NCBI GenBank assembly: GCA_910579215.1
Contig: CAJTTN010000006.1
Location: forward strand, 1-64,000
Reading direction: 5' to 3'
Length of the DNA stretch: 64,000 nucleotides
From: an uncultured Anaeroplasmataceae bacterium
GTDB lineage: Bacteria; Bacillota_I; Bacilli_A; Acholeplasmatales; Anaeroplasmataceae
The notes below the pieces were generated by a model that saw only the letters and a program-made list of their open reading frames with translations, did not search any database and had not been told where the DNA came from. A program made the translations under genes and the position numbers. This document shows positions 27,010 to 37,272 of this stretch, piece after piece (the first letter of the stretch is position 1; every line of letters begins with the position of its first letter).

Positions 27010-27251
27010 TGAGATTTTCCAAATATGCTAGGTTTTATGTTCTAGCTACACAGGGTATAATTACCATGGTGGTATTGGCCTTAATCGGTTTCTTTATCGG
27101 TAGAGCCATTGATGTTGAGTCAATATGGCCAGGTGTTTTAGCAACGATTGGTGCACTTTGTGGTTTGATTAGCTTTATATGCACTCTGCTGAAATTATTA
27201 AAGGAGGAGGATAAGGTGAAACATGAACCAAAAAATAGATCAGAAGATTAG
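27009..27251 (+). CDS. AtpQ/AtpZ-like two-helix membrane protein
   Basis: An 80-residue protein with two membrane helices (about 10-32 and 40-62) and a charged C-terminal tail. Its place directly ahead of atpI and the helix-hairpin design fit the F0F1 accessory AtpZ/AtpQ family (putative Ca2+/Mg2+ transporter linked to ATP synthase assembly). ATG 27009 overlaps the upp stop; an in-frame start further upstream lies inside upp and is not used. Confidence 0.75.
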   Translation: MRFSKYARFYVLATQGIITMVVLALIGFFIGRAIDVESIWPGVLATIGALCGLISFICTLLKLLKEEDKVKHEPKNRSED

Positions 27252-27645
27252 TTTGATTGTTGTTCCCACTACATGGGTAGTTGCTGCAATTGTTACAATC
27301 GTTCTTTGGGCTACAAAGTATGATTGGATGTATTATTTGATTGGAATCTGTACGGGTTTATTAAATTTCGGATTAATGATGAAGACGAATCGTAAAATTG
27401 TTCGGATGTCTGAGCTTTATCCAGATACTGCAAAAATTATGGCAAAACGCCAAGCATGGATAGGTGTATTATTAAGAATTTTAGTATTTATGGGAGTATT
27501 TCTTGCCATCTTTTTTAAGGAAGTTTATCAAAATCCCAAGCAAGAGGATATGTGGAATTTGGTAATTGCATTTGGTGGATATGCAACTATAAAGGTAGTA
27601 TTGATCATTGTATATTTAATCTTCGGAAGGAGAGTGACGGAGTAG
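27223..27645 (+). CDS. atpI: ATP synthase protein I
   Basis: A 140-residue protein with four predicted helices in two pairs, a short basic loop between them, and a position immediately before subunit a. These are features of AtpI, the assembly factor for the c-ring. It overlaps both neighbours (29 bases with the upstream gene; TAGTG with atpB). Confidence 0.85.
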   Translation: MNQKIDQKISLIVVPTTWVVAAIVTIVLWATKYDWMYYLIGICTGLLNFGLMMKTNRKIVRMSELYPDTAKIMAKRQAWIGVLLRILVFMGVFLAIFFKEVYQNPKQEDMWNLVIAFGGYATIKVVLIIVYLIFGRRVTE

Positions 27646-28337
27646 TGTCTGAGTTTTGGCGAAGCTTCTGCGATGTAGGGACAATTTCAAAGCCTGTTTT
27701 GTCTTCCTTACTTATCGTAGTTGTTCTGTCCATTATATTTATCATTTTAAGTTTTAGAATTAAAAAGGTTGATCCTCTAAAGAAGACACCCTTATGGCTA
27801 TTGCCATTGATGATGCTAGTGGATTTAATAAATACCTTTATAAAACAGAATATAGGAAAACGCTGGAAATCCTTTTCCCCGTGGTTTTTAAGTTTGGCTA
27901 TCTTTATATTTGTTTCAAATATATCTGCTGTATTTTTACTTGAAAATCCAACAAGCTATATCATTATAACTTTAGCGTTGGCACTTACCTCCTTCTTTGT
28001 AATTCAAGGAGCTGGAATTGCCTCAAATGGATTTCTAGGATATTTAAAAGGCTTTTTAGATCCGAATCCTGTAATGCTTCCAATGAACATTATAAGTGAA
28101 ATTTCACTGCCAATTTCCTTATGCTTACGTTTATTTGGAAACATTATAAGTGGATCTGTAATTGCAATTTTAGTAAAGGGCTTTGCTGGTTGGTTTGCAA
28201 TTCCTATCATGCCTTTTATTAATATTGTATTTGATATTGGATTTGGTTTAATACAAACCGCTGTGTTTGTAGTATTATCGATTATCTTCACGTCGATGAA
28301 AATAAAAGATGAAGAAAAAATATTTAGTTTAGATTAA
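27645..28337 (+). CDS. atpB: ATP synthase F0 subunit a
   Basis: Membrane stator subunit with the ion half-channels, 230 residues from GTG 27645, which overlaps the atpI stop. The conserved Arg faces the c-ring in SLPISLCLRLFGNIISG, followed by the last two helices. Longer forms of this reading frame run into atpI and are not plausible. Co-occurs with a c-subunit that carries a predicted Na+ site. Confidence 0.95.
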   Translation: MSEFWRSFCDVGTISKPVLSSLLIVVVLSIIFIILSFRIKKVDPLKKTPLWLLPLMMLVDLINTFIKQNIGKRWKSFSPWFLSLAIFIFVSNISAVFLLENPTSYIIITLALALTSFFVIQGAGIASNGFLGYLKGFLDPNPVMLPMNIISEISLPISLCLRLFGNIISGSVIAILVKGFAGWFAIPIMPFINIVFDIGFGLIQTAVFVVLSIIFTSMKIKDEEKIFSLD

Positions 28338-28348
28338 GGAGAAGAAAA

Positions 28349-28630
28349 ATGCAAATTTTAACGTTTATTTCTAATTTTTTAGTAGAGGCTGCAGCCTACA
28401 ATGAATATTTCAGAAGTGGTATGGCTTATATTGGTGCTGCTATTGCCGTATTCACAGGTATTGGTGCCGCTTTAGGAGAAGGTAGTGTTGCTGCAAAGGC
28501 TGTAGAGGCTATTGGTCGTCAACCTGAGGCTTCTGGTAAGATTACAATTACGATGCTTATTGGACAGGCTGTTTCTGAAACAACAGGTTTATATGGATTT
28601 ATAATTGCATTAATGTTGATTGGTAAGTAA
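28349..28630 (+). CDS. atpE: ATP synthase F0 subunit c with predicted Na+ site
   Basis: Forms the rotor ring; 93 residues, two helices joined by the polar loop RQPEAS. The ion-binding carboxylate is E77 in AVSETTGLYG. Aligned to Ilyobacter tartaricus (offset +12), V63, E65, T67 and Y70 correspond to V75, E77, T79 and Y82, and position 32 (Gln there) is E44 in the GEG motif. The same two-carboxylate arrangement is known in the Na+-coupled Fusobacterium nucleatum rotor. Na+ coupling is therefore predicted, not shown. Confidence 0.97.
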   Translation: MQILTFISNFLVEAAAYNEYFRSGMAYIGAAIAVFTGIGAALGEGSVAAKAVEAIGRQPEASGKITITMLIGQAVSETTGLYGFIIALMLIGK

Positions 28631-28670
28631 GAAGAAAGGAACATTGCATCAAAGCAATGCTTAAAGAACA

Positions 28671-29222
28671 ATGAATGAGATTTTAGAAAAGATTGCCGAT
28701 GCGGTCAATCGTTGCTTAGGTCCGTTAAAGGATTTAAAAATCACTGGTTCTGATGTACGGGATTTACTCATTCAGCTGCTAGCGTCTATTCTTTTGTTTG
28801 TTATCGTTCGTTTATTTTTATGGAAACCTATTACTCATATTTTAGAAACTCGTAGACAAGCGATTGATCAAGCCTTAGAGGATGCCAAACATTCAAAGGA
28901 GAATGCTAAGGCTTTGGAGACAGAGCTTGCTGATGAGCTTGCTAAGGCTAAAGCCTCTGTCCAAGAAGTATTAGCTAAGGCAGAAAAGGATGGAAATCTA
29001 CGAAGAGAACAAATTATACAAGAGGCTAAGCTTGAAGCCAAGCAGCGTCTTGAAAATTTAGAAATAGAATTAGAACAAGAAAAAAATAATATGCAAAAGC
29101 AAATTCGTTCAGAGATTGTGGATATAGCCTTTGCTGCAGCAGAAAAAATTGTGGCTAAGGAAATTGATCAAGACAAGTATATGGATGTCGTTGATGAGAT
29201 TTTAAAGGGGGCTAAAGCATAA
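28671..29222 (+). CDS. atpF: ATP synthase F0 subunit b
   Basis: Peripheral stalk subunit, 183 residues. One membrane helix (about 30-50) is followed by a long charged coiled-coil rich in Lys/Glu/Ala. The N-terminus carries a longer than usual amphipathic segment. It overlaps atpH by one base. Confidence 0.95.
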   Translation: MNEILEKIADAVNRCLGPLKDLKITGSDVRDLLIQLLASILLFVIVRLFLWKPITHILETRRQAIDQALEDAKHSKENAKALETELADELAKAKASVQEVLAKAEKDGNLRREQIIQEAKLEAKQRLENLEIELEQEKNNMQKQIRSEIVDIAFAAAEKIVAKEIDQDKYMDVVDEILKGAKA

Positions 29223-29740
29223 TGGTGGAATACGAATATGCAAAGGCAATATTTGAATTAGCAGTTGAAGAAAAGAAAACAGAATTGTTTTTAGACTACT
29301 TTAATGGCTTATTAGATGTATTAAGCACAAGTAAGGATTTTTATAAATTTTTAGCTTCCCCATTAGTGGACACTAAAGAAAAGATTAGAGGGATACAAAA
29401 GGTATTTAATCGCCTAGATTCTACCTTTATACAATTTTTATGTGTGCTTGTTCAAGCAAATCGATTTGATTTAGTTGAAGCGATTGAAGAGGAATATAAA
29501 AAACTTTTAAGCGATTTTAATTCTATATTAAAAATCGAAGTAATCAGCTCGGAAAAGCTTGCGAAGAAGAGACAGGAAGAGATTTCTAGAAGTTTAGCTA
29601 AGCGTTATCCGGATAAAAAATTATTTATAGAAAATTCAGTGAATCCTAAAATTTTATCAGGCTTACAAATTATATGTAATGGACAGAGTCTAGACTTAAG
29701 TTTGAAAAATAGACTGACAAAATTAAAGAATTCACTTTGA
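29222..29740 (+). CDS. atpH: ATP synthase F1 subunit delta
   Basis: Links the b-stalk to the F1 head; 172 residues with the typical helical N-terminal domain (starting [16 protein letters not shown]) and a C-terminal domain ending in [21 protein letters not shown]. Stop is TGA, direct evidence that UGA is a stop codon in this organism. Confidence 0.95.
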   Translation: MVEYEYAKAIFELAVEEKKTELFLDYFNGLLDVLSTSKDFYKFLASPLVDTKEKIRGIQKVFNRLDSTFIQFLCVLVQANRFDLVEAIEEEYKKLLSDFNSILKIEVISSEKLAKKRQEEISRSLAKRYPDKKLFIENSVNPKILSGLQIICNGQSLDLSLKNRLTKLKNSL

Positions 29741-29754
29741 GAAAGGATAAATAT

Positions 29755-31263
29755 ATGGCAAATATTAATTTATCTGAAATATCAAGCCTTATTAAAGAAC
29801 AAATCAAGGCTTATAAGGAACAGATTTATACAGAGAATGTTGGTCGTGTTGTTGAAGTAGGAGATGGAATTGCTGTTGTCTATGGATTGGATAAGGCCAT
29901 GGCTTCAGAGCTTTTAATTTTCCCAAATGATGTATATGGCATGGTTCAGGATTTACGCAAGGATAGTGTTGGAGTTATCCTTCTTGGAGACTCTTCTAAA
30001 ATTAAAGAAGGCGATGTCGTTAAATGTAGTGGAAGAGTTTTGGAGGTGCCTGTTGGAGAAGAGTTTATAGGACGTGTCATAAATCCATTAGGTCAGCCTT
30101 TAGATGGAAATGGAGCCATTCGTCATACTGCAACTAGACCTATTGAGGTTAAAGCTACTGGTGTTATGGATCGTAGTAGCGTGAATACTCCCCTACAAAC
30201 AGGAATCAAGGTTTTAGATGCTTTGGTACCAATTGGTCGTGGACAAAGAGAATTAATTATTGGTGACCGTCAAACAGGTAAAACAGCTATAGCAATTGAT
30301 ACAATTTTAAATCAAAAGGATCAAAATGTTATTTGTATTTATGTAGCCATTGGCCAAAAGGAATCAACAGTTTCTAATGTTTATGAAACCTTAAAGAGTC
30401 ATAATGCTATGAAATATTCAATCATTGTTTCAGCATCAGCCTCTAATCCAGCTCCGTTACTATATTTAGCACCTTATGCGGGTGTTTCCTTAGCAGAATA
30501 TTTTATGTTTCAAGGAAAAGATGTTTTAATTGTATATGATGATTTATCTAAGCATGCTGTTGCTTATCGTGAGATGTCCTTATTATTACATAGACCACCA
30601 GGTAGAGAAGCTTATCCTGGAGATGTATTCTATCTACATTCTAGATTGTTAGAGCGTGCCGCCAAGCTTTCCTTAAAGCTGGGTGGTGGTAGTATCACAG
30701 CCTTACCAATTATAGAAACGCAAGCTGGAGATATATCAGCGTACATTCCAACCAATGTTATTTCTATAACAGATGGACAAATTTTCTTGCAATCAGATTA
30801 TTTTTATAAAGGAATTCGTCCAGCAATTAACCCAGGACTTTCTGTTTCTCGTGTTGGAGGTGCTGCTCAAACTAAGGCAATTAAAAAGGTTTCTGGAACA
30901 CTTCGTTTGGATTTGGCATCCTTTAGAGAACTAGAGGCCTTTACTCAATTTGGCTCAGATTTAGATGCTTCTACGAAGGCTCGGTTAGATCGTGGTAAGA
31001 GAACGCAGGAGATTTTAAAGCAGGGATTGCATAAGACGCTCACCATGGAAGAGGAAACCATGATTTTATATTGCTTAACTAGTGGCTTATTAGATCAGGT
31101 TGAGGTTGAGAATTTGGCTCGCTTTGAAGAACAGCTCTATCTAGATTTAAAGGTAGATGCCTTAGGAAAAGAGCTAGTCGAATTTATTCATACGAATAAG
31201 GTATTGCCTGATAAGGAAAAATTAGATACATATTTAAAGGCTTTCTTAAAGCGTTTTGAGTAG
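29755..31263 (+). CDS. atpA: ATP synthase F1 subunit alpha
   Basis: Non-catalytic nucleotide-binding subunit, 502 residues from ATG 29755 preceded by AAAGGA. The P-loop is GDRQTGKT, and the [14 protein letters not shown] segment holds the arginine finger. An in-frame TTG at 29737 would add six residues inside atpH and is less likely. Confidence 0.97.
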   Translation: MANINLSEISSLIKEQIKAYKEQIYTENVGRVVEVGDGIAVVYGLDKAMASELLIFPNDVYGMVQDLRKDSVGVILLGDSSKIKEGDVVKCSGRVLEVPVGEEFIGRVINPLGQPLDGNGAIRHTATRPIEVKATGVMDRSSVNTPLQTGIKVLDALVPIGRGQRELIIGDRQTGKTAIAIDTILNQKDQNVICIYVAIGQKESTVSNVYETLKSHNAMKYSIIVSASASNPAPLLYLAPYAGVSLAEYFMFQGKDVLIVYDDLSKHAVAYREMSLLLHRPPGREAYPGDVFYLHSRLLERAAKLSLKLGGGSITALPIIETQAGDISAYIPTNVISITDGQIFLQSDYFYKGIRPAINPGLSVSRVGGAAQTKAIKKVSGTLRLDLASFRELEAFTQFGSDLDASTKARLDRGKRTQEILKQGLHKTLTMEEETMILYCLTSGLLDQVEVENLARFEEQLYLDLKVDALGKELVEFIHTNKVLPDKEKLDTYLKAFLKRFE

Positions 31264-31271
31264 GTGAGAAG

Positions 31272-33942
<2,671 letters not shown>

Positions 33943-33956
33943 ACCAATTAAATTTT

Positions 33957-33993
33957 GAACTCTAAGTTTATAATTCCTTAGAGTTCTTTATTA
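33957..33993 (+). terminator. Terminator of the ATP synthase operon
   Basis: GAACTCTAAG (33957-33966) pairs with CTTAGAGTTC (33977-33986), followed by TTTATTATTTT. Confidence 0.8.
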
Positions 33994-34014
33994 TTTTAAG
34001 GAGGTAATAGAATA

Positions 34015-34215
34015 ATGGAAGGTATTTTATTTTCTGTTGGTTTTTGTTTGTTTTTTATTGTTGTTTTTCTTGTTTTACAGGCCTCAAGATTGGAGGAATG
34101 CTTTAAAAAAGGAAAGACACTTCATATACGACTAGCCTATTTTATTTTATCCTTTGTTATAGCCTTTCTTTTGGCCTATGGATTTAACTATATTATTAGA
34201 TTATTTAAATTTTAA
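34015..34215 (+). CDS. DUF1146 (YwzB-like) membrane protein
   Basis: A 66-residue protein with two membrane helices (about 5-23 and 40-62) and the ALQASRLEE-like segment QASRLEECFKKGK between them. Size, topology and location right after the atp operon match the YwzB/DUF1146 family of Bacillota. AAGGAGG precedes the ATG. Function unknown. Confidence 0.8.
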   Translation: MEGILFSVGFCLFFIVVFLVLQASRLEECFKKGKTLHIRLAYFILSFVIAFLLAYGFNYIIRLFKF

Positions 34216-34281
34216 AAAATTTTTTAATTTGTTTGTATAACCTCTTAGCCACTGGTCCATACTACTAGTGAGGTGAAAGAA

Positions 34282-34968
34282 ATGAAAGACAAAATTAAGA
34301 GATTTTTCATAGACAAGAAGGAATTATTAGTATTTATAGCAGTAGTAGTTGTAGTATTTGCAACAGTAATCACAATTGCAACTCTAGCTTTAAATGATAC
34401 TCCTGTAGTTGGAGATGATCCAGTAGTTAATCCTGGAGATGATGACGATGATCCAACACAGAAGCCAGAAGATCCTGATGACAATAATCCTGTAGATTTA
34501 CCAAAGGCTAAATTTGCAGTACCTGTTAAGGGTGAATACGAAATGGTTCGAATCTTCTTTGATCTATCTTTATCTGATGAAGAGCTTGTATCTGCAATTA
34601 TTTCTACAGGTAGCTATATGATTGAATCTAAAGGCGTAAGTTATGCAAAATCTGATAATAGCGTTTTTGATGTCTGTTCCATTTACGATGGTAAGGTTAC
34701 TTCTGTAGAAGAGGATGAGTTAGATGGTGTTTGTGTTACTATCCGTCATGCGGATGGTGTAGAAAGCATTTATTCTTCCTTAAGCGATGTAAGTGTAAAG
34801 GTAAATGACACAATTAAACTTGGTCAAACCATTGGAAAAGCTTCCACATCTTTAACTGATGTTGAAGCAGGAGTACATGTACATCTTGAGGTTAAAGTAA
34901 ATGATGCATATGTAAATCCAACTACTGTCTTTGGTAAAGAATTGTCTGAAGTACAAGTAGGAAAATAA
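34282..34968 (+). CDS. spoIIQ: SpoIIQ-like degenerate M23 peptidase-domain protein
   Basis: Forespore membrane protein that, with SpoIIIAH, bridges forespore and mother cell during engulfment. The 228-residue protein has one N-terminal helix (about 12-35), an acidic Asp/Pro-rich linker (about 45-75) and a LytM/M23 domain. The second metal motif is kept (HVHLEV) but the first, normally HxxxD, reads SKGVS, so zinc binding should be lost, as in Bacillus SpoIIQ. Position before spoIIID matches known gene order, though spoIID is absent. ATG 34282 follows GAGGTG; the GTG in that motif is rejected. Confidence 0.85.
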   Translation: MKDKIKRFFIDKKELLVFIAVVVVVFATVITIATLALNDTPVVGDDPVVNPGDDDDDPTQKPEDPDDNNPVDLPKAKFAVPVKGEYEMVRIFFDLSLSDEELVSAIISTGSYMIESKGVSYAKSDNSVFDVCSIYDGKVTSVEEDELDGVCVTIRHADGVESIYSSLSDVSVKVNDTIKLGQTIGKASTSLTDVEAGVHVHLEVKVNDAYVNPTTVFGKELSEVQVGK

Positions 34969-34981
34969 AAAAAGAAAGGTA

Positions 34982-35008
34982 AGGCACAAAAAGGTGCCTA
35001 TTTTTCTT
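34982..35008 (+). terminator. Terminator after spoIIQ
   Basis: AGGCAC (34982-34987) pairs with GTGCCT (34994-34999), followed by ATTTTTCTTT. Confidence 0.75.
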
Positions 35009-35029
35009 TATATAACTAAAATAAAGTCA

Positions 35030-35128
35030 AAAAAATATGTGAAATGCACATTAAGAGGATATTTACAAAACATCTTAGGGGTTGTAGACTCTAATGGGAA
35101 TGTTGCGATAAAATATATAAATATTTAA
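35030..35128 (+). pseudogene. Remnant of an RHS/YD-repeat gene
   Basis: Read in the frame that includes codon 35060, this stretch gives GYLQNILGVVDSNGNVAIKY and then a stop. It lines up with DFLQNILGLVDSDGELVVKY in the large RHS protein (DNA 60280-60341) at both protein and DNA level. It has no start, no upstream open frame and sits in the spoIIQ-spoIIID gap, so it looks like a leftover of an RHS 3' end. Confidence 0.5.
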
Positions 35129-35246
35129 GGTATGAATTTTTTAGAGATGTATAAATGGAATTATAGAATTCTTAAAAATCAAAAATATTAATCCTAAGGC
35201 ATAAAAAATAAATATATAGCATATCTAATACTAGGTGATGGACAAA

Positions 35247-35534
35247 ATGGCAGATACAAATTCACGTGTATTAGAAATGGCCTTCCTTATGTTAGAAGGG
35301 AGAAGAACAGTGCGAGAGGTTGCAAAAATCATTGGCTATTCTAAATCTACAGTTCATCAAGATTTAACAACTAAGCTTGAAGATTTAGATCCAGTACTAT
35401 ATGAAGAAGTAAAAGAAATTTTGGAATATAATAAAAAGGTCCGCCATCTACGTGGCGGAGAAGCTACTCGGAAAAAGTATCAAGTGGAACCTCCACTAAA
35501 GACACCCCCAAGTCCTCCAGCTTTGCGTCCTTAA
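35247..35534 (+). CDS. spoIIID: Sporulation transcription factor SpoIIID
   Basis: Small mother-cell DNA-binding regulator. From ATG 35247 it is 95 residues: a helix-turn-helix (RTVREVAKIIGYSKSTVHQD), then VKEILEYNKKVRHLRGGEATRKKYQ, the hallmark of SpoIIID. Bacillus SpoIIID ends just after that segment; here a Pro-rich tail of about 17 residues follows and overlaps the 3' end of the converging yigZ gene. AGGTG lies 9 bases before this ATG; a nearer ATG (35238) is in frame. Confidence 0.93.
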   Translation: MADTNSRVLEMAFLMLEGRRTVREVAKIIGYSKSTVHQDLTTKLEDLDPVLYEEVKEILEYNKKVRHLRGGEATRKKYQVEPPLKTPPSPPALRP

Positions 35535-36087
35535 GCTTAAATTGGTAAATATCATTTTGTAGTTTTGGATAATCTTCTAATTTGCAGGAACCCAAAAGAA
35601 TTACCTCAGATAAAAATGAGGTTTTTTCTATTTGTAGGTAAGGCATCATTTTCATAATAATCTGATGTTCTGCATAGGAGCAAATAATATGGAATCTTTG
35701 TTGTTCTACAGTATGAAAAAATTGAGCATTTTCTATTACCTTACTTGCAGCCCCACTATACGCTCGAACGAGACCTCCTGCGCCTAGTAGAGTACCTCCA
35801 AAATAGCGTGTGACCACAATTAAAATTTTTTCTATATTTTTTTTGAGAATGACATCTAGAATTGGAGCTCCAGCGGTTTTTGCTGGTTCACCATCATCAC
35901 TCATTTTTTGTAGGTTTTGATCAATACGGTAGGCATAGCAATGATGAGAAGCATCATAATATTTTTTTCGGATAGAGCTTAATATTTGTTCAACCTCATC
36001 AACTGAATTTACTCGATAGGCTTCAGCTATAAATTTAGATTTTTGTATAATAATCGTATTCTCATAGTTTTTTTGAATGAGTTTCAT
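35464..36087 (-). CDS. YigZ/IMPACT family protein
   Basis: A 207-residue protein with the N-terminal UPF0029 domain (KSKFIAEAYRV, DASHHCYAYRI, DDGEPAKTAGAP, VVTRYFGGTLLGAGGLVRAY) and a C-terminal DUF1949 domain. The family is linked to translation control in eukaryotes; the bacterial role is unclear. The start at 36087 follows GGTGA on the minus strand; a longer frame would run through its own promoter. The gene diverges from cca through a shared -35 element and its 3' end overlaps spoIIID. Confidence 0.9.
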   Translation of the reverse strand: MKLIQKNYENTIIIQKSKFIAEAYRVNSVDEVEQILSSIRKKYYDASHHCYAYRIDQNLQKMSDDGEPAKTAGAPILDVILKKNIEKILIVVTRYFGGTLLGAGGLVRAYSGAASKVIENAQFFHTVEQQRFHIICSYAEHQIIMKMMPYLQIEKTSFLSEVILLGSCKLEDYPKLQNDIYQFKLKDAKLEDLGVSLVEVPLDTFSE

Positions 36088-36103
36088 AAATATCACCAAA
36101 GAT

Positions 36104-36155
36104 ATTATACTATGTTTATTTTTTCTTTGCAAATAGTTACATTTTGTTTTATAAT
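36104..36155. promoter_or_regulatory. Divergent promoters sharing one palindromic -35 box
   Basis: TTGCAA at 36127-36132 is its own reverse complement. On the plus strand it is followed by 17 bp and TATAAT (36150-36155) for cca; on the minus strand by 17 bp and TATAAT (plus ATTATA, 36104-36109) for yigZ. Both start codons lie about 17 bases past the -10 box, so each leader would be only about 10 nt. Confidence 0.75.
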
Positions 36156-36171
36156 TAGCTTGGTGTTTTCT

Positions 36172-37269
36172 ATGAACAAGTTACAAATTGGCTTAGATAT
36201 TATTAAAGTCTTAAATGCAAATTCCTATGAAGCTTATATTGTGGGAGGAGCAGTAAGAGATTACATTTTAAAAAAAGAAATAGTAGATGTTGATATTGCT
36301 ACTAGTGCAACTCTTCAACAAGTATCTAATTTGTTTGAAGATGTTAGCTTTGAAGGAAAAAAATATTTGAGCTGTCGAATTCATTTAAAGGACATGACCT
36401 TTGAAGTTACAACCTTTCGCAAGGATATGGAATATATAGATCATAGACACCCAGTTGCCGTTCCTGCAAAAAACTTAAAAGAAGATCTTTTGCGTCGTGA
36501 TTTTACAATGAATGCTTTGGCAATGGATAAGGATAGAAATATTATGGATATGTTTCATGGGATTGAAGATATTCAAAAGAAAACTATTCGAATGATTGGC
36601 GATCCAGACATACGTTTTGCAGAGGATGCTTTAAGGGTATTAAGAGCCTTATATTTTGCGTCTAAGCTGAATTTTGGTTTAGATCAAATGATAATATCTA
36701 GTTTCAAAAAGGATTATATTAGATATTTAAAGGAAGAATATATTATAGATATGGTAGATAAGATTATGCTTTCCTCCTATGATATGGGACTTCAGTATAT
36801 TAGAAAATATAATCTCTTAATTAGTTTTCCCTTTTATCAGGTATTGTGTGAAGAGGCTTTACAATATAAATATAGAAAGGATAGCTATTCTTTATTTTAT
36901 GTCCTTCATCACTTCCTACCATTAAACCTTAGGATTTCTTCTTCGATAAGAGCTAAAGCTAAAGCAGTTGCCTTTTGGATACATCACAAATTTAATGCGG
37001 TTTCTCTATATTATGGAAGTATAGAGGTTCTAGATACAGCATTAGAAATCTATGAAGCAATTACAGGGTTTAAACTGAATAAAGAAAAATTATTAAAGTA
37101 TAAGGAGCAGTTGCCTATCTTAAACTCTAAGGACATTAAATTTGATTGGAATAAAATTTCTGTGAAGCAACGTAATTATTTTACAAAGAGGATTGAACAG
37201 GCTATTCTATTAGAGGAAATAAAAAATGAAGCAAGAGAAATTGAAAAATATTTGGAAATTGAGGAATAA
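36172..37269 (+). CDS. cca: CCA-adding tRNA nucleotidyltransferase
   Basis: Adds or repairs the 3' CCA of tRNAs, and belongs to class II poly(A) polymerase-like enzymes. The 365-residue protein has the nucleotidyltransferase core GGAVRDYILKK and DVDIATSA, then RRDFTMNALAMD and the RFAEDALRVLRA segment of the neck domain. ATG 36172 is chosen because the expected transcript begins about 10 bases before it; the longer frame overlaps the promoter. Confidence 0.95.
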   Translation: MNKLQIGLDIIKVLNANSYEAYIVGGAVRDYILKKEIVDVDIATSATLQQVSNLFEDVSFEGKKYLSCRIHLKDMTFEVTTFRKDMEYIDHRHPVAVPAKNLKEDLLRRDFTMNALAMDKDRNIMDMFHGIEDIQKKTIRMIGDPDIRFAEDALRVLRALYFASKLNFGLDQMIISSFKKDYIRYLKEEYIIDMVDKIMLSSYDMGLQYIRKYNLLISFPFYQVLCEEALQYKYRKDSYSLFYVLHHFLPLNLRISSSIRAKAKAVAFWIHHKFNAVSLYYGSIEVLDTALEIYEAITGFKLNKEKLLKYKEQLPILNSKDIKFDWNKISVKQRNYFTKRIEQAILLEEIKNEAREIEKYLEIEE

Positions 37270-37272
37270 AAT

